Positions 23,015-35,263 of a stretch of 64,000 bases of DNA are shown piece after piece. Each line of letters begins with the position of its first letter. Within the stretch, counting starts at the first letter, position 1. The notes under the pieces were generated by a model. The model had not been told where the DNA came from. It ran no database searches and saw only the letters and a list, made by a program, of their open reading frames with translations. Position numbers and translations under genes: made by a program. Source of the DNA: Chloranthus sessilifolius (Eukaryota > Streptophyta > Magnoliopsida > Chloranthales > Chloranthaceae); contig CM037586.1 of the NCBI GenBank assembly GCA_021018995.1, positions 153,864,060 through 153,928,059 of the forward strand, given 5' to 3'.

Positions 23015-24869
23015 ATGTTTAGCGAAAATGATCTCCCAAATGGTTTCGAAAACTCTCAAAACAGACTCAAACAACACTTCTCCATTCAAGATCTCGAGAA
23101 CCCAGATGAAAAAATCGATTTTGAAGAAAAGGGAATCGATTTTTTGAAAGAATCTGAGATGGGTAATGGCGGGTTTTGTTTAAAACCGACGAAAATTGAA
23201 CTGGGTAAAGGGAAGATTGGGAATTTTGGGTCTCAAGAACTCACTCTAAGCTATCTCTGTGATAAAGAGATTTCAGGGAAGAATCTATTGAGTTCATTAG
23301 ATAAATATAGATATAAAGGCAAAGAAGTGATTTGTGAGCCGACAAATGACGAAAGTAGATTGATAGAGAGAGATTTCTTGCGATTAAGCGGAACTGTGGG
23401 ATCTAAGAGAGAGATCGGAGGCAACACCAACGAAATTGAAGCTGAAAAGAGGGACAAAAAGGCAAAACTAGAGACCCTTAATCTGTCTCTTGCACTTCCC
23501 GATGTATCTCTGTCGCTTGCATCATCAAATCCGTTGTCGAATTCAAATCCTCCTCTTCGTCTTCCAAAGAGTCGGAGCATTCAGTCGTTGGCTCCCTCCA
23601 CCAATAACACTAGTTCCGATGATTTCACGGAACCATTATCATATTCGTATTCGCACTCGCACCCTGTATCACACAACCCTAGTTGCTCACTCACTCGAAA
23701 TTCGACCGAGTATTACGAGTATTCAGTTGGTAGTCATCGGAGAGAGAACGATCAGATATGGAATTGTGGAGAGGGGACCAACGGGTCGGTCCATAGTAGG
23801 TTCAAACCCATAGGCGATGGAGTTATTTTGGCAAACAATGGCGGCTTTCAACCATTGATGGCAGGCCGAGGGGTTAATAAGGACTCATGTAACAGTCTTT
23901 ATAGAGCCAACAGCTCAGATAACATTTCTTTCTTTCCATCTGAATTGCCCGCAAGGCAAAGGAGAGATACACTCTCCGCAGATTCAAGAGGGAGAGCTTC
24001 TGAGCAATGTAAGATTTCTGATAATGGTTTTGCAAATTCAGAGAGGCCGGAGAGGATTGTACGAGAAATTATTTGTGAGTCAATCTCGGTCCAAATATTT
24101 CACGAGCTTCCAGCTGATTTGCTTGAAGCCGCAAAACACTATTTAAAAAATCTCATTGGTGCACCCGAAAAGAGGGAGGAGTTCGCTAGTCTTCAGAGGC
24201 GGCTAGAGAGGAGATCTGATTTGACAACTGACACACTTTCCAAGTGTCATGAGGCCCAACTCGACATTTTGCTTACGGTGAAGACGGGGATAGTGGATTA
24301 CATATCTCCAAAAACTCGGCTTCCTAAAACTGAGTTGATTGAGATTTTCATGCTTTTGAGGTGTAGGAACCCGAATTGCAAGAGTTTGTTGCCCGTTGAT
24401 GACTGTGACTGCAAGATTTGCTCAACGAAGAAGGGTTTTTGTAGTGCGTGCATGTGCCCGATTTGTTTGAATTTTGATTGCGCTAACAATACTTGCAGTT
24501 GGGTCGGCTGTGACGTTTGTTCCCACTGGTGCCATGCAGCCTGCGGCCTAAAATTGAATCTCATAAGGCCAGGCCCTAGCTTGAAAGATGTTGCGGGAAG
24601 CAATGGTGGGGTTCAGTTTAATTGCCTTGGATGTGAGCATGCTTCCGAAATGTTCGGGTTTGTTAAAGATGTCTTTGGGTATTGTGCTAAAGATTGGGGT
24701 CTGGAAACCCTGATAAAAGAACTTGGATGTGTTAGAAAAATATTTCAGGTTAGTGAAGATTTTAAGGGAAAAGAGCTTCACAAGAAGGTGGACGAGATGC
24801 TCACCAAACTCGAAAAGCAGCTCATTTCTCCTTCTGATGCCTGTAACAGCGTATTGCAATTTTTTAAGT
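23015..24869 (+). CDS. OBE3: OBERON/TITANIA-type PHD-finger protein, coding exon 1
   Basis: This exon encodes residues 1-618 of a predicted 799-residue nuclear protein. The N-terminal half is low-complexity and has the TITANIA-like block LNLSLALPDVSLSLASSNP at about 156-174. The conserved OBERON region starts near 345 (REIICES, IFHELPADLLEAAKHYLKNL, RRSDLT, LDILLTVKTGI). The PHD finger lies at about 449-513 with the cysteine-rich series RCRNPNC, CDCKIC, CSACMCPIC, CSWVGCDVCSHWCHAACGL. OBERON proteins bind chromatin and are needed for embryonic root and shoot meristem formation. Total length is nearer Arabidopsis OBE3/TTA1 than the longer OBE4/TTA2, so the paralogue call is an inference. The exon ends AAGT|GTAAGC in phase 1. 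Read-through into the intron gives a false 640-residue end. Confidence 0.9.
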
Positions 24870-25525
24870 GTAAGCTTCTTAACCATTATATTACTGGTTT
24901 TTGTGCTTACCTTAGTAGTTACTTTTATCGTAAATAAATGGAATCACAGAGTCTTAGGTTTTTCTAACTATGCCACCATAATTTCTCACTTCATATTTTG
25001 ATTTAGGCCATAATTTATATAACTTTTTGCTATATCAATTGTTCGTTTACTCATTATTGAGTATCTATTCCAAATGCTTGTTTTTCGGAAATTTGACTTT
25101 GAAATTAATTACAAATTTCAAGTTTTTCTTCTATGTATTTATTTTATTTTTATTATTTTCATATTGTATTCATGGGCCTATCAACCGATAAAAAAAAAAA
25201 ATCATCGGCCTCTAAGTTTTTGGCTCTTATAAGTTTTTACTTTTTTTCGTTACTTCAGTGATGGAACTCACGTTTAATTTAGAAAGCAGTCAACTTTTTG
25301 CCTGCATTTCAAGGGTTACTTCATGGAAATTGTATGGAAACACTGGCTTATGGCATGAATTGTCTTAGTCTCTTCTGCTTGCATGTATATGCATGGCCGT
25401 GGCTATCTTACATTCATGTTTACTATATATAATGTGAGAAAGGGGAGGTTGGGACCAGGACGAAAATATTGGAATTTTCTTTTGTCTCTTTTCGTTGTTT
25501 CAAAATTTTAATAAAATCATTAAAA

Positions 25526-25586
25526 GGTATATTTATTTGCAATCATGATTGTGAAGAAAGAACTTATGGTTGCAAATAATAATACC
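25526..25586. repeat. Hairpin related to the 9-kb hairpin array
   Basis: GGTATATTTATTTGCAA pairs with TTGCAAATAATAATACC. The arms share sequence with the hairpins at 8987-9285, so a single copy of that element seems to sit in the OBERON intron. Confidence 0.55.
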
Positions 25587-25668
25587 CATCACTAAAATAT
25601 TCCTTAAAATAAAAGCGCCAGATATTGGTTACATCCCTCTTTTCTCTCCTCCATTCTGTCATCCTAAA

Positions 25669-25671
<3 letters not shown>

Positions 25672-25713
<42 letters not shown>

Positions 25714-25738
25714 CATGCATAGCACATGCCACCAACTA

Positions 25739-25814
<76 letters not shown>
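25672..25814. repeat. CT microsatellite followed by AT microsatellite
   Basis: About 20 CT units (25672-25711), a 28-bp spacer, then about 37 AT units (25740-25813). Confidence 0.97.
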
Positions 25815-25815
<1 letters not shown>

Positions 25816-26202
25816 TGCTGATTGTTAGATAAAAATTCACAATGAGAAAGGGTTTTCAATAAACAGTAAATCGTAATAGGTGAAGTTGTCCTACAGATTG
25901 GTTTATGAAGCATCCATTATTTTATTTTTTTAAACTCAACTTATAGTAGATTTTAGCATCAAATTCTGAGACACATCTTTCATGCATAGTATTTAGTACT
26001 AACTGCTACGCATGAAAGTTTGAGCTTTACTGTGATCTAGATTTTGTCATTTTTAATGTTTTTGGTATGTTATGTTTTCTGTTATACTCAGTGGATGTTG
26101 TTTTCTTTTTCCATTTGATTATGTGATCTATGTGGTATCTCAAAATATCATTGTGCAATATTTGTTATACTTTATCATAAATGACATGTCTGAATAAGCC
26201 TG

Positions 26203-27400
26203 TGATGCAGTAAAAACGCTGAAACCTTAGTTATGCAGTTTAAAAATCAATTTGAGATTTAATCGAGCAGCGGAGATATAGAAATTAATCCCAAAACACA
26301 TGAAATATTTAATACTTTATTAGGGCAATTTAATTGATTCGATTTAGCGTCCGTTAGCATATGAACTTCCCAATCTAGAAAATAGGTTTAAAAATAGACT
26401 CTAGTTTTAATCTATTTTAGGGCACCAAGCGACAATCTCGATATTGTCTCTTAGCTCCTTACTAGGATTTAAATAATAAGGTTTAAATCGTTCAAAGGGA
26501 ATCAATAAATTAGGGTAAGAAATTTAGAAACAAAATCCTAATAACAATATAAAAAGGAAACTATATTTTGGGTTTATGGGTTTTCAATTGGAGAAATAAA
26601 CTAGATAAATTACCTGACAATAATCAGAAGATAAAATAGAAAGGAATAGAAGATCCAAGGAATCACTTCAAAGACACTTCAAGGAAGATAGCTGACTTCA
26701 CACCAAACCGTATGCGGGAGAAAGAATTGTTCTTTCAAGTTTTGAGAGAATCGCACCCTCGAAGAAAACTCTGATAAAAGCTCTGAATTTTGCAAAGCGA
26801 ATTTTCATCAATCATTCGCCATTCAATATCCTCATAAGAGATTATTACAATGTGTATTTATAAAGAAAAGAAACCCTAAGAATACTACTAAAAATAAAAC
26901 TTCTAATCACCCATTAAAACTTTCTAATCTAACAGTCATATTAATTTCACCACTATTCCCTTTTTTATTACGCGATCTCTTTTAAAGGGTCAAACGATGG
27001 CCAATTGACGTGAAATTAGTCTTGGTTGAAAGCTTATCGAAGTAGCTTTCCAACAAGACAAAAATCACATAATTCTGACATATATTGATAGACTTACGAT
27101 CACTTTTCCGATAGACATATATTGATAGACTTACGATGGTTACGCTAAAAGTGACGAAATTAACAATCACATATCACATATATGTGCCTGACCCCTAAAT
27201 AATTCAAATAAGGAAACTAATCCTAAAACAACCCACTTATTAAAAGAATCTTAAGAAACAAAAACCTAAACCTAGATAAAAGGCCTAAAATAACGTGCAC
27301 ACGACGACTTTTAAAAACTCATTTGCGGGTCCACTTTCTCTTTCGATGTCTCCTCTTTATCCGGCCACGATCTCGGCGACTAGGCTTCAATTCTGCATCA
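26203..27400 (-). repeat. 3' LTR of the outer chromovirus
   Basis: Complete LTR with the 8-bp inverted ends TGATGCAG/CTGCATCA. The flank before 26203 is GCCTG, but the opposite flank is lost, so no target duplication can be tested. Confidence 0.85.
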
Positions 27401-28200
27401 TTCCCCCTACTTTGAAGAAGTTTGACCTCAAACTTTGGCTGACATGGATTTTCATCACGGAGGTCACAAGTAACGTATAGGTCCAATGAGTTAAGTGGTA
27501 TACTCATCGCAATTGATGTACTCTCAACCTTGGGCTTGCCTTTCCACTTGAGAAGGTATTGATGCTTTTCGATACGCTTACTTCCTATTATCCATGCAGC
27601 TTTAATATTTGGCTTACCCTTCCACTGGATGAGGTATGTTTGATGTTTCTCAGATTGCGTTCTCTTTGCAGTCCAAGTGTTTTAAATTTTCAATTTACCT
27701 TTCCACCTAAGAAGATACTCTCGATATACTTGGTGTGTCTTTACTTTGGTAGCAAAACATGGATATCCCAAAACTTTTCCATCTAACCTCTTCACTAATT
27801 GTTCAAGCAGGTATTTGAAAATCAATAGGTAGATAAGATTGGGCTCAGGTGGATACGCATCAAGGAATGGGTCTGAAGGTTTTATTGCTGAACCTAAAAA
27901 AGGTGTAAGATCCTCCAACGTAATCATTGCATTAGTACCCATGTCTAGAGGAAAATCTAGACTATCATAATGACAAATTTTAAAGATCGGAATATTTCCA
28001 TTATAACATCTAAACAAACCCTCTAAAATTTCTTGCGGGATTTGTTTGGTTTAAATTAAACCAAAACAAAATCACCATCCTTAAATTCATTAAATAAATT
28101 TTGTGAGTTAGAAAAGTTTTTTATACTTCCATTGCTCATACAAGCTTATCATTAATTTCATGCAACTCAGAATGAAAATCAAATAGTAACTGACAATGCA
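27401..28200 (-). pseudogene. Pol tail of the outer chromovirus with three chromodomain-core units
   Basis: On the minus strand, a decayed integrase C-terminal region (ELHEINDKL, then LEDLTPFLGSA) leads into three repeats of a chromodomain core: EYLLRWKGKLK, TYLIQWKGKPN and YLLKWKGKPK, spaced 27 and 26 residues apart (+ strand about 27691-27717, 27611-27636, 27537-27562). They are in one frame except for a TAA in unit 1 at 27682. Chromodomains at the end of integrase steer chromoviruses to marked chromatin. A single one is the usual state. Confidence 0.75.
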
Positions 28201-28205
28201 ATGCA

Positions 28206-29270
28206 TGATGCAGGATGGTACCCTAAACTACGTGAATGATATGATTAATTTTGTTGGAATTAAATTAGAATTAAATTAAGCAATAAAATTCACAAAATAT
28301 AACGAATACCTCAAGTTTTCATAGTATTCCATGGGGAGGATCACGTATGCTTCAGGTAGGGTTCAGTCCAGGTGCTAGATCCGTTAGGTTACAGCACAAA
28401 TCGATCCTAGAGATAGAACTCTAGGTTTTTCCATATTAGGGCGCTCACGATTCAATGATGGGATCAATGGTTTTCTCTAAGTATTTGGTGCGGAAGGTTT
28501 AATAACTCAGTTGGGATCTACGGTTGTTGAATCGGATCGATTCAAGGGTTCAAGGAAAATTAAGATTTAGGATTTCACAAGAATGATGGTCAATTTGGGG
28601 TTGTAGAATCACACAAGCAAAAAAAATAAGATAGATAGATAGATGGATAGATTGGCAGGCTTCACACTCTTGGCTTCGCACCAAACCCTTCTCGGAAAGA
28701 AGATTCACTCTTCGTAGAGGCTCATCTCAAGCACACACAAGCAAAAGCTTTTTTCATTCATAATCAATAACTAATTACATTGTTCAACTTAAGGACCTTA
28801 TATAGGAGTCCTTTCAATAAAAGAAAACCCTAAAACAATTAATAAATAAAAGACAAATAAACCCTCAAAACAGAAGTTCGAACTTAGACTTCAAAGTTAA
28901 CTAAACATCCCGGCGCAATTTTGATCGATCGAAATTGAAATTCGATCGATCGAAAGTCAAAATCGATCAATCGAAAATTTTACATATAAAATATCGTCGT
29001 CGACATTCGATCGATCGAATTGAAGTTTCGATCAATCGAATAGTCCATTCGATCTGTCGAAATTTCACTCCATAACTATATAACTCTATCGATGTCATTC
29101 GATCGATTGAAATGTGACTTCGATCGATCGAATTGGCTAATTCCTCCAATTTTCTTCTTTCGCCAATTTTCTCCTCATTCACCTGTTTCTGATTTCCATT
29201 CTGCTTCTTCCGACGTCGGTATACACGAAACGGTCCATATCCAATGTCTACGACGTCGGCGTCCCCGTCA
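28206..29270 (-). repeat. 3' LTR of the inner chromovirus
   Basis: 1,065 bp, TG…CA ends. 28919-29135 contains about eight copies of a near-palindrome of the form TTCGATCGATCGAA. Confidence 0.93.
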
Positions 29271-29360
29271 ATTCTCCCGGACCGAAAAGGCTTCATCACC
29301 GATGAAGCGGTGGCGTGATAGCGCTCGAGCATGTCTGGGTCCAAACGTCGCACTTCGTCT

Positions 29361-32300
29361 TCAGCTAACTATGAGTTCTCGGAGTCCGGCTTTCCCAACC
29401 ATTTGACCAAGTACTTTTGAATTCCGTCCCCCACGGGTGGATATCGCCAAATCATCTAATATCCCTTCGATCTCATCTCTGCGTTGCTTGCATGGGGAAG
29501 GGAATGGTAGGGGTTGTAGGGTGGGGCTGGTATTCGGGCTCGGGGCTGCTTGAAAGGGGTTGTGAGGGGGGTGGGGCTGGGGCCAAAGAAGGAACCAGGT
29601 CCTCCACATTGAATATAGAGCTGACTCCTATATCCGGTGGAAGCTCAAGAACATATGCATTAGGGCCGCTCCTTGCCACAATTCTAAAAGGTCCAGCGCC
29701 GCGGGCTTGAAGTTTCTTTGCAGCTCCCAATGGGAACCGCTTAGGCCTAACCCGAACCATGACGTAATCTCCAATCTAAAATTCTTTGAAGCGCCTGTGC
29801 GCATCCGCAGATATTTTGTATTGTTCATTGCTAACATTAATTCTTTTTCTAATTTCGGCATGCAATTCATGTATATGCTGTGCAAATGAATCGGCTGACT
29901 CGGAAACTCGATGGGATGCAGACATAGGAATTAGATCAATGGGTGTTCTAGGCCTATGACCAAGGACGACCTCAAAAGGACTCATACCTAGAGACCTATT
30001 GATTGAATTGTTGCATGCAAACTCGGCTAAAGGCAAAATAGAATCCCAAGTCCTAGGGTGATCACCAACAAGACAACGGAGGAGATTACCTAAGCTCCTA
30101 TTGGTAGACTCCGTTTGGCCATCTGTTTGAGGATGATAGGCCGACAAAAATTGGAGCATGGTACCCATCATGTGTCATAAAATTTTTCAAAAATAACTGG
30201 TAAATCTCACATCTCGATTCGACACAATCGTTTGGGGTAAACCATGTAGACGCACAACCTCCCCGAAAAATAATTTGGCTATGTGAGCCGCATCGGAGGT
30301 TTTAGAGCAGCGTATGAAGTGGGCCATCTTGGAAAAGCGGCCCACTACCACAAAAATGGAATTGTGCTTCCGTTGGGTCTTTGGAAGTCCGAGCACGAAA
30401 TCCATAGAGATGTCTTGCCACGGGGTGTGCGGCACGGGTAAAGGGGTGTACAAGCCGGTATTTTGTTTGATATGTTTCGCAACTTGGCATGTACGACATT
30501 GTTTAACGACCCTAGAGACATCTCTCACAAGGCTAGGCCAATAGAACTTATCCTCAACGAGCGCACTGGTTTTATCGCGCCCAAAATGTCCGACAATCCC
30601 TCCGACATGTAACTCCCAGATGAGGAAGTCACGCAATGAAGTACGAGGGATGCACAAACGATTCCCTTTGAACAAATACCCATCCAGCAGGGTATACTCA
30701 GAGTAAATGTTGTTCGGATTTTCAAGGAAAGCAGTGTATTCTGCCCCGAAACCTGGGCAATTAGGATAATCTTGCTTCAACTTCTCAAATCCGACGACCT
30801 CGGTGCTCATAGACTGTAAAGTCGCCACTCGATGACTAAGCGCATCAACAGCCTTGTTCTCAGCACCAGCCTTATGCTTCAAAACGAATGTGAACCCTTG
30901 AAAGTACTCGACCCACTTCGCGTGCCTCGGGTTTAACTTTTTCTGGGAAGCAATGAAACGTAAGGCTTCGTGGTCAGAAAACAACACAAATTTCTGCGGT
31001 CTCAGGTAATGCTTCTAATACCATAGAGATCAGACGACCGCATAAAACTCCTTGTCATAGGTAGAGTATTTCTGCTTTGCCTCATTGAGTTTTTCACTAA
31101 AATAGGCCACAGGGTGACCTTCTTGGCTCAGTACTCCGCCTATGCCTACACCCGATGCGTCACATGCTACTTCGAAGACTTTAGGTGTAGTAACCATTTT
31201 CTCTTTTATCTCGGCAAAGGCCCTCGTCGCAGCTTTGCTCCACAGGAACTCCCCTTTTCTCATGCAATCGGTAATGGGAGTCATGATGGTGCTAAAATTT
31301 TGAATGAAGCGACGATAAAACGTGGCAAAAACGTGGAAACTACGGACTTCATGAATATTCCGAGGTTCGAGCTACTCCACAATGGCCTTAACCTTCGTAG
31401 GGTTCATAATCATCACGTCTACCGAGACAATGAATCCCAAGAATACAACAGAGTGCTGCATGAAGGTACACTTTCGCAAACCAACCTCAAGTGGATGATG
31501 TGTTGTTCCTTGTCTGGGCTGTAAATCACGATGCCATCAAAGTATACGACAAGGAATTTGCCAAGGAATGGCCTCAACACTTGGGTCATGAGCCTCATAA
31601 ATGTGCTCAGGGCATTGGAAAGCCCAAAAGGCATGACCATCCACTCATAAAGACCGTCTTTGGTCTTGAAGGCGGTTTTCCATTCATCACCAGAGCGAAT
31701 ACGCACTTGATGGTAGCCACTTTTAAGGTCTATCTTGCAAAAGATAGTGGCTCCAACCATCATGTCAAGCATGTCATCAAGCCGCGGTATGAGAAATCGA
31801 TACTTAATAGTGATCTTATTAATTGCTCGGTTATCCACACACATGCGTCATGTACCATCTTTCTTTGGCGTGAGTAAAGCAGGTATGACACACGGGATCA
31901 AACTTTCTTGTATGAACCCCTTTTGAAGGAGTTCACTGACTTGCCGAGTCAACTCGGTGTGCTCAACCGGATTCAACCTGTAGTGGGGCAGGTTTGGTAA
32001 TGTCGACCCGGGAACCAAGTCAATTGCGTGTTGAATATCACGCATGGGAGGGAGCTCACTAGGTAAGTCTTCGGGGAAGACATCCGCAAATTCATTCTGG
32101 ATGGGCTCTACCTCCTTAGGGTACTCACAAACTGACTCAGAAGTACTCTCAACAGTAACAACGACATACACGACACTCTCATCTTTCGATGCTCTCTCGA
32201 ACTCTGAAGGGGTCACAATGTTGATGGCCTTGGATTGGCCACCCTTCTTCTCAACTCTATTGACCGATGGTGCTTTGGGAGCCAAAGGGTTAAGAGTGAT

Positions 32301-32723
32301 TTTCTTGCCTTTGTAATTGAATGTACAAACGTTAGTTCGCCCAAAAATGATCACGTTCAAATCATAGAGCCATGGCCTCCCTAAGATAATGTGGCCCACA
32401 TCCATCGGCACCACATCGCACCATAAAGTGTCGGAGTATGAACCCAACTGTATGGGTACACGACACCTCTGAGATACGGGAATGGATGAGGAGTCAACCC
32501 ATGCGACTTTGTAAGGTCTCGGGTGGGCTTCAGGTGTAAGCCCTAAGCGGGTGACGGTATGTTCTGACACCACATTGGTGCAGCTTCCGCTATCCACGAT
32601 TACCCTACAACTCTTTGTCCCACATATGGCAAAGGTGTGGAAGATGTTCTCCCTTCGCCAATCCTCCTTTTCATCCCGTTGAGGCTGTACAAAGGCACAC
32701 CTCACAACTAGAGCGCGACCCAT
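29361..32723 (-). pseudogene. pol of the inner chromovirus
   Basis: Protease motif VDSGSCTNVVS is near 32610. Reverse transcriptase follows ([24 protein letters not shown]), with its active site read as YFDG instead of YFDD. RNase H ([12 protein letters not shown]) is at 31284-31030. The integrase zinc region is present with both histidines and cysteines (VGHFGRDKT … CRTCQ). Its core reads DISMDFVLGLP, then VSNRD where the family has VSDRD, then YHPQTDGQTES. A chromodomain-like tail lies at 29609-29361. A TGA at about 31845, probably from TGG, and further stops break the frame. Active-site losses make it dead. Confidence 0.9.
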
Positions 32724-32825
32724 GTCATCACCTTCCTCGTCACTAGGTGTGGCATTCGGCTCAAAGACCTCCTTCTCATAAACTCCTTCACTTTCTTCTC
32801 CTTCCTCGTCGATGAAGAGATTCCA

Positions 32826-33850
32826 TTATGGGTCTCTCGTCGGGCATTGGGCGGCAAAGTGTCCCAACCCTTGACATTTATAACACTTAATATGAGACCC
32901 ACTTTTCGAGGATTCTCTGGCTACACCCTTACCTTTGTCAAACCTCACATTGATAGATGTGGGTTGCGTGGGTTTGGCAGGTGGGTTCCCAACACTAGAT
33001 TTCACTTCGCCAGTACGGAATTGATCGGGGTGAAAATCAGATCGCCTAGTCACCGTCATTTTTAAATATTGTTAAAGGTCTTGAACGACGGTGTAACACT
33101 CGGCAAGAGTCTCCACAGGGTGGGAGACTAACTCTTTTTGCAAGTCAAGTCTCAATCCAGTGCGAAATCTGGATAGAGTAACTTGAGGGTCTTCGGATAC
33201 CTTAGCTCTCATCATGAACTAAATTTGCCACTGTAATCCGATACGGGCATACTACCTTGGCACAAATTTTGCCATTGGTCAAGGAGACGATGGTAGTATG
33301 AAGAAGAAACATATTTCTCTGTAAGTCGTTCTTTCATGTCCTCCCAATGGGTAATGGGAGTACAACCTGCATTTGTTCTAATGCATTCAACGTTGACCCA
33401 AAAGATTCGAGTTTGGCCTATGAGCTTCATTTTAGCAAGTCTAACACATCTTTCATCGCTCATGCCAAACCACTCGAAGTGCTGGTCCATATCGGATAAC
33501 CAATCGAGGAAGACCTGAGGGTCTAGTCGTCCATCGAAAGTCGAGAACTCAACTCGGACATTTTTGAGGAGTCTCCCTTTCGGGTCGTAGTCATCTCCAT
33601 GATGATCAAACCTATGGTTCCGATTCCGATTATGTTGGTAGCCATTTCGTTCGAAACGTGGACCATTACGCTCACAAGGTGGTTCGAAGTACTCATCACC
33701 CTCGTCTAACTGATTGACTTGGTCTAACAACCTCTCATTGGATGTTTCGAGAGTCCTTTGCGCTGTCTCCAAGACAGTCATTCGATCATTGATCGATTTC
33801 AGATCAGCCCTCATGCCGTTAAGAGCCTCGACAATTCCACTCATGTCCAT
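32826..33850 (-). pseudogene. gag of the inner chromovirus
   Basis: From a start MDMSG at 33850 the frame runs to a stop at 33212 with a coiled-coil-like N-terminus and the Ty3 gag core (FDGRLDPQVFLDWL, KMKLIGQTRIFW, WEDMKERLTEKY). A second frame (33059-32826) holds the zinc knuckle CYKCQGLGHFAAQC. The split by stops shows decay. Gag forms the particle that packages element RNA. Confidence 0.9.
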
Positions 33851-34030
33851 GGTGATACGGTTCACTAATTGACGAGTTCTAGTATGGAATGCAAAATGAA
33901 CTGACAATGAAGGGGACTTTTGATAAACACGTGATGTGCACACTTGGGCCAAAAACTGAAATAATATGCAATTAAAATTAAAGTGCAATGAATGCAATGT
34001 CACACAGTATGCCCTAACCTAGATCCTAGG

Positions 34031-34042
34031 GCTCTGATACCA
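34031..34042 (-). promoter_or_regulatory. Primer-binding site (initiator tRNA-Met) of the inner chromovirus
   Basis: gctctgatacca on the + strand is the complement of TGGTATCAGAGC. It lies four bases inside the 5' LTR. Confidence 0.93.
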
Positions 34043-34046
34043 AAAC

Positions 34047-35102
34047 TGACGCAGGACAGTACCTTAAACTACGTGAATGATGTGATTGATTTGCCGGAAT
34101 TAAATTAGAATTAAATTAAGCAATAAAATTCACAAAATATAACGAATACCTCAAGTTTTCGTAGTATTCCATGGGGAGGGTCACATATGTTTCGGGTAGG
34201 GTTCAGTCCAGGCACTAGATCCGTTAGGTTACAGCGCAGATCGATCTTAGAGATAGAACTCTAGGTTTTTCCAGATTAGGACGCTCATGATTCAATGATG
34301 GGATCACTAGTTTTCTCTGAGTATTTGGTGCGGAAGGTTTAATAACTCAGTTGGAATCTACAGTTGTTGAATCAGATCGATTCAAAGGTTTAGGGAAAAT
34401 TAGGGTCTAGGATTTCACAAGAATGATGGTCGATATGGGGTTGTAGAATCATACAAGCAGAAAAAATAAGATAGATGGATAGATTGGCAGGCTTCACACC
34501 CTTGGCTTCGCACCAAACCCTTCTCGGGAAGAAGATTCACTCTTCGTAGAGGCTCATCTCAAGCATACACAAGCAAAAGCTCTTTTCATTCATAATTAAT
34601 AACTAATTACATTGTTCAACTTAAGGACCTTATATAAGAGTCCTTTCAATAAAAGAAAACCCTAAAACAATTAATAAATAAAAGACAAATAAAACCTCAA
34701 AACAGAAGTTCGAACTTAGACTTCAAAATTAACTAAACATCCCGGCGCGATTTCGATTGATCGAAATTGAAATTTGATCGATCGAAAGTGAAAATTGATT
34801 GATCGAAAATTTTACATATAAAATATCGCCGTCGACATTTGATCGATCGAATAGTCCATTCGATCGGTCGAAATTTCACTCCAGAACTATATAACTCTGT
34901 TAATGCCATTCGATTGATCGAAATGGGACTTCGATCGATCGAAACTTCAATTCGATCGATCGAATTGGCTGATTCCTCCAATTTTCTTCTTTCGCCAATT
35001 TTCGCCTCATTCGCCTATTTCTGATTTCCATTCCGCTTCTTCCAACGTCGATATACACGAAACGGTCTATATCCAATGTCTACGACGTCGGCGTCCCCGT
35101 CA
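34047..35102 (-). repeat. 5' LTR of the inner chromovirus
   Basis: 1,056 bp. In the first 230 bp I counted 18 substitutions against the other LTR, all transitions, and one indel. The TCGATCGA cluster differs from its partner by small insertions and deletions. Confidence 0.93.
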
Positions 35103-35263
35103 ATGCAGAATGTGACTCAAGACTTGATTCACAACATGACTTCGAATGTGAATCAGTATGCTACTCATGAGATGATTCAAAATGCAACTCGAGAATATGA
35201 GGTGTACATGCATCTACGGACTCTATATGCTCATGTGTAGGTGACACTACTGACACTAAGAAC

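Larger units (their letters stand above)
28206..35102 (-). mobile_element. Complete-structure Ty3/gypsy chromovirus nested in the outer one
   Basis: 6,897 bp with LTRs at 28206-29270 and 34047-35102. ATGCA duplicates at 28201-28205 and 35103-35107. A primer-binding site matching initiator tRNA-Met (TGGTATCAGAGC on the minus strand) is at 34031-34042. Order on the minus strand is gag, protease, reverse transcriptase, RNase H, integrase, chromodomain-like tail, as in chromoviruses. Sequence style in integrase suggests the CRM branch or a relative, but this is not certain. Frames are broken, so it is not autonomous. Confidence 0.95.

Noticed and set aside
23251-24886. Minus-strand frames of 100-112 codons opposite the OBERON exon
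   Set aside because: Shadows of the coding exon, with no motif of their own.
24870-24937. 640-residue version of the OBERON-like protein ending at 24937
   Set aside because: The last 22 codons lie past a good GTAAGC donor, and the family continues with the coiled coil found at 43665-44209. It remains possible only as an intron-retaining product.
31114-32316. Plus-strand open frames of up to 136 codons in 31114-32316
   Set aside because: They are antisense shadows of the chromovirus pol on the minus strand.
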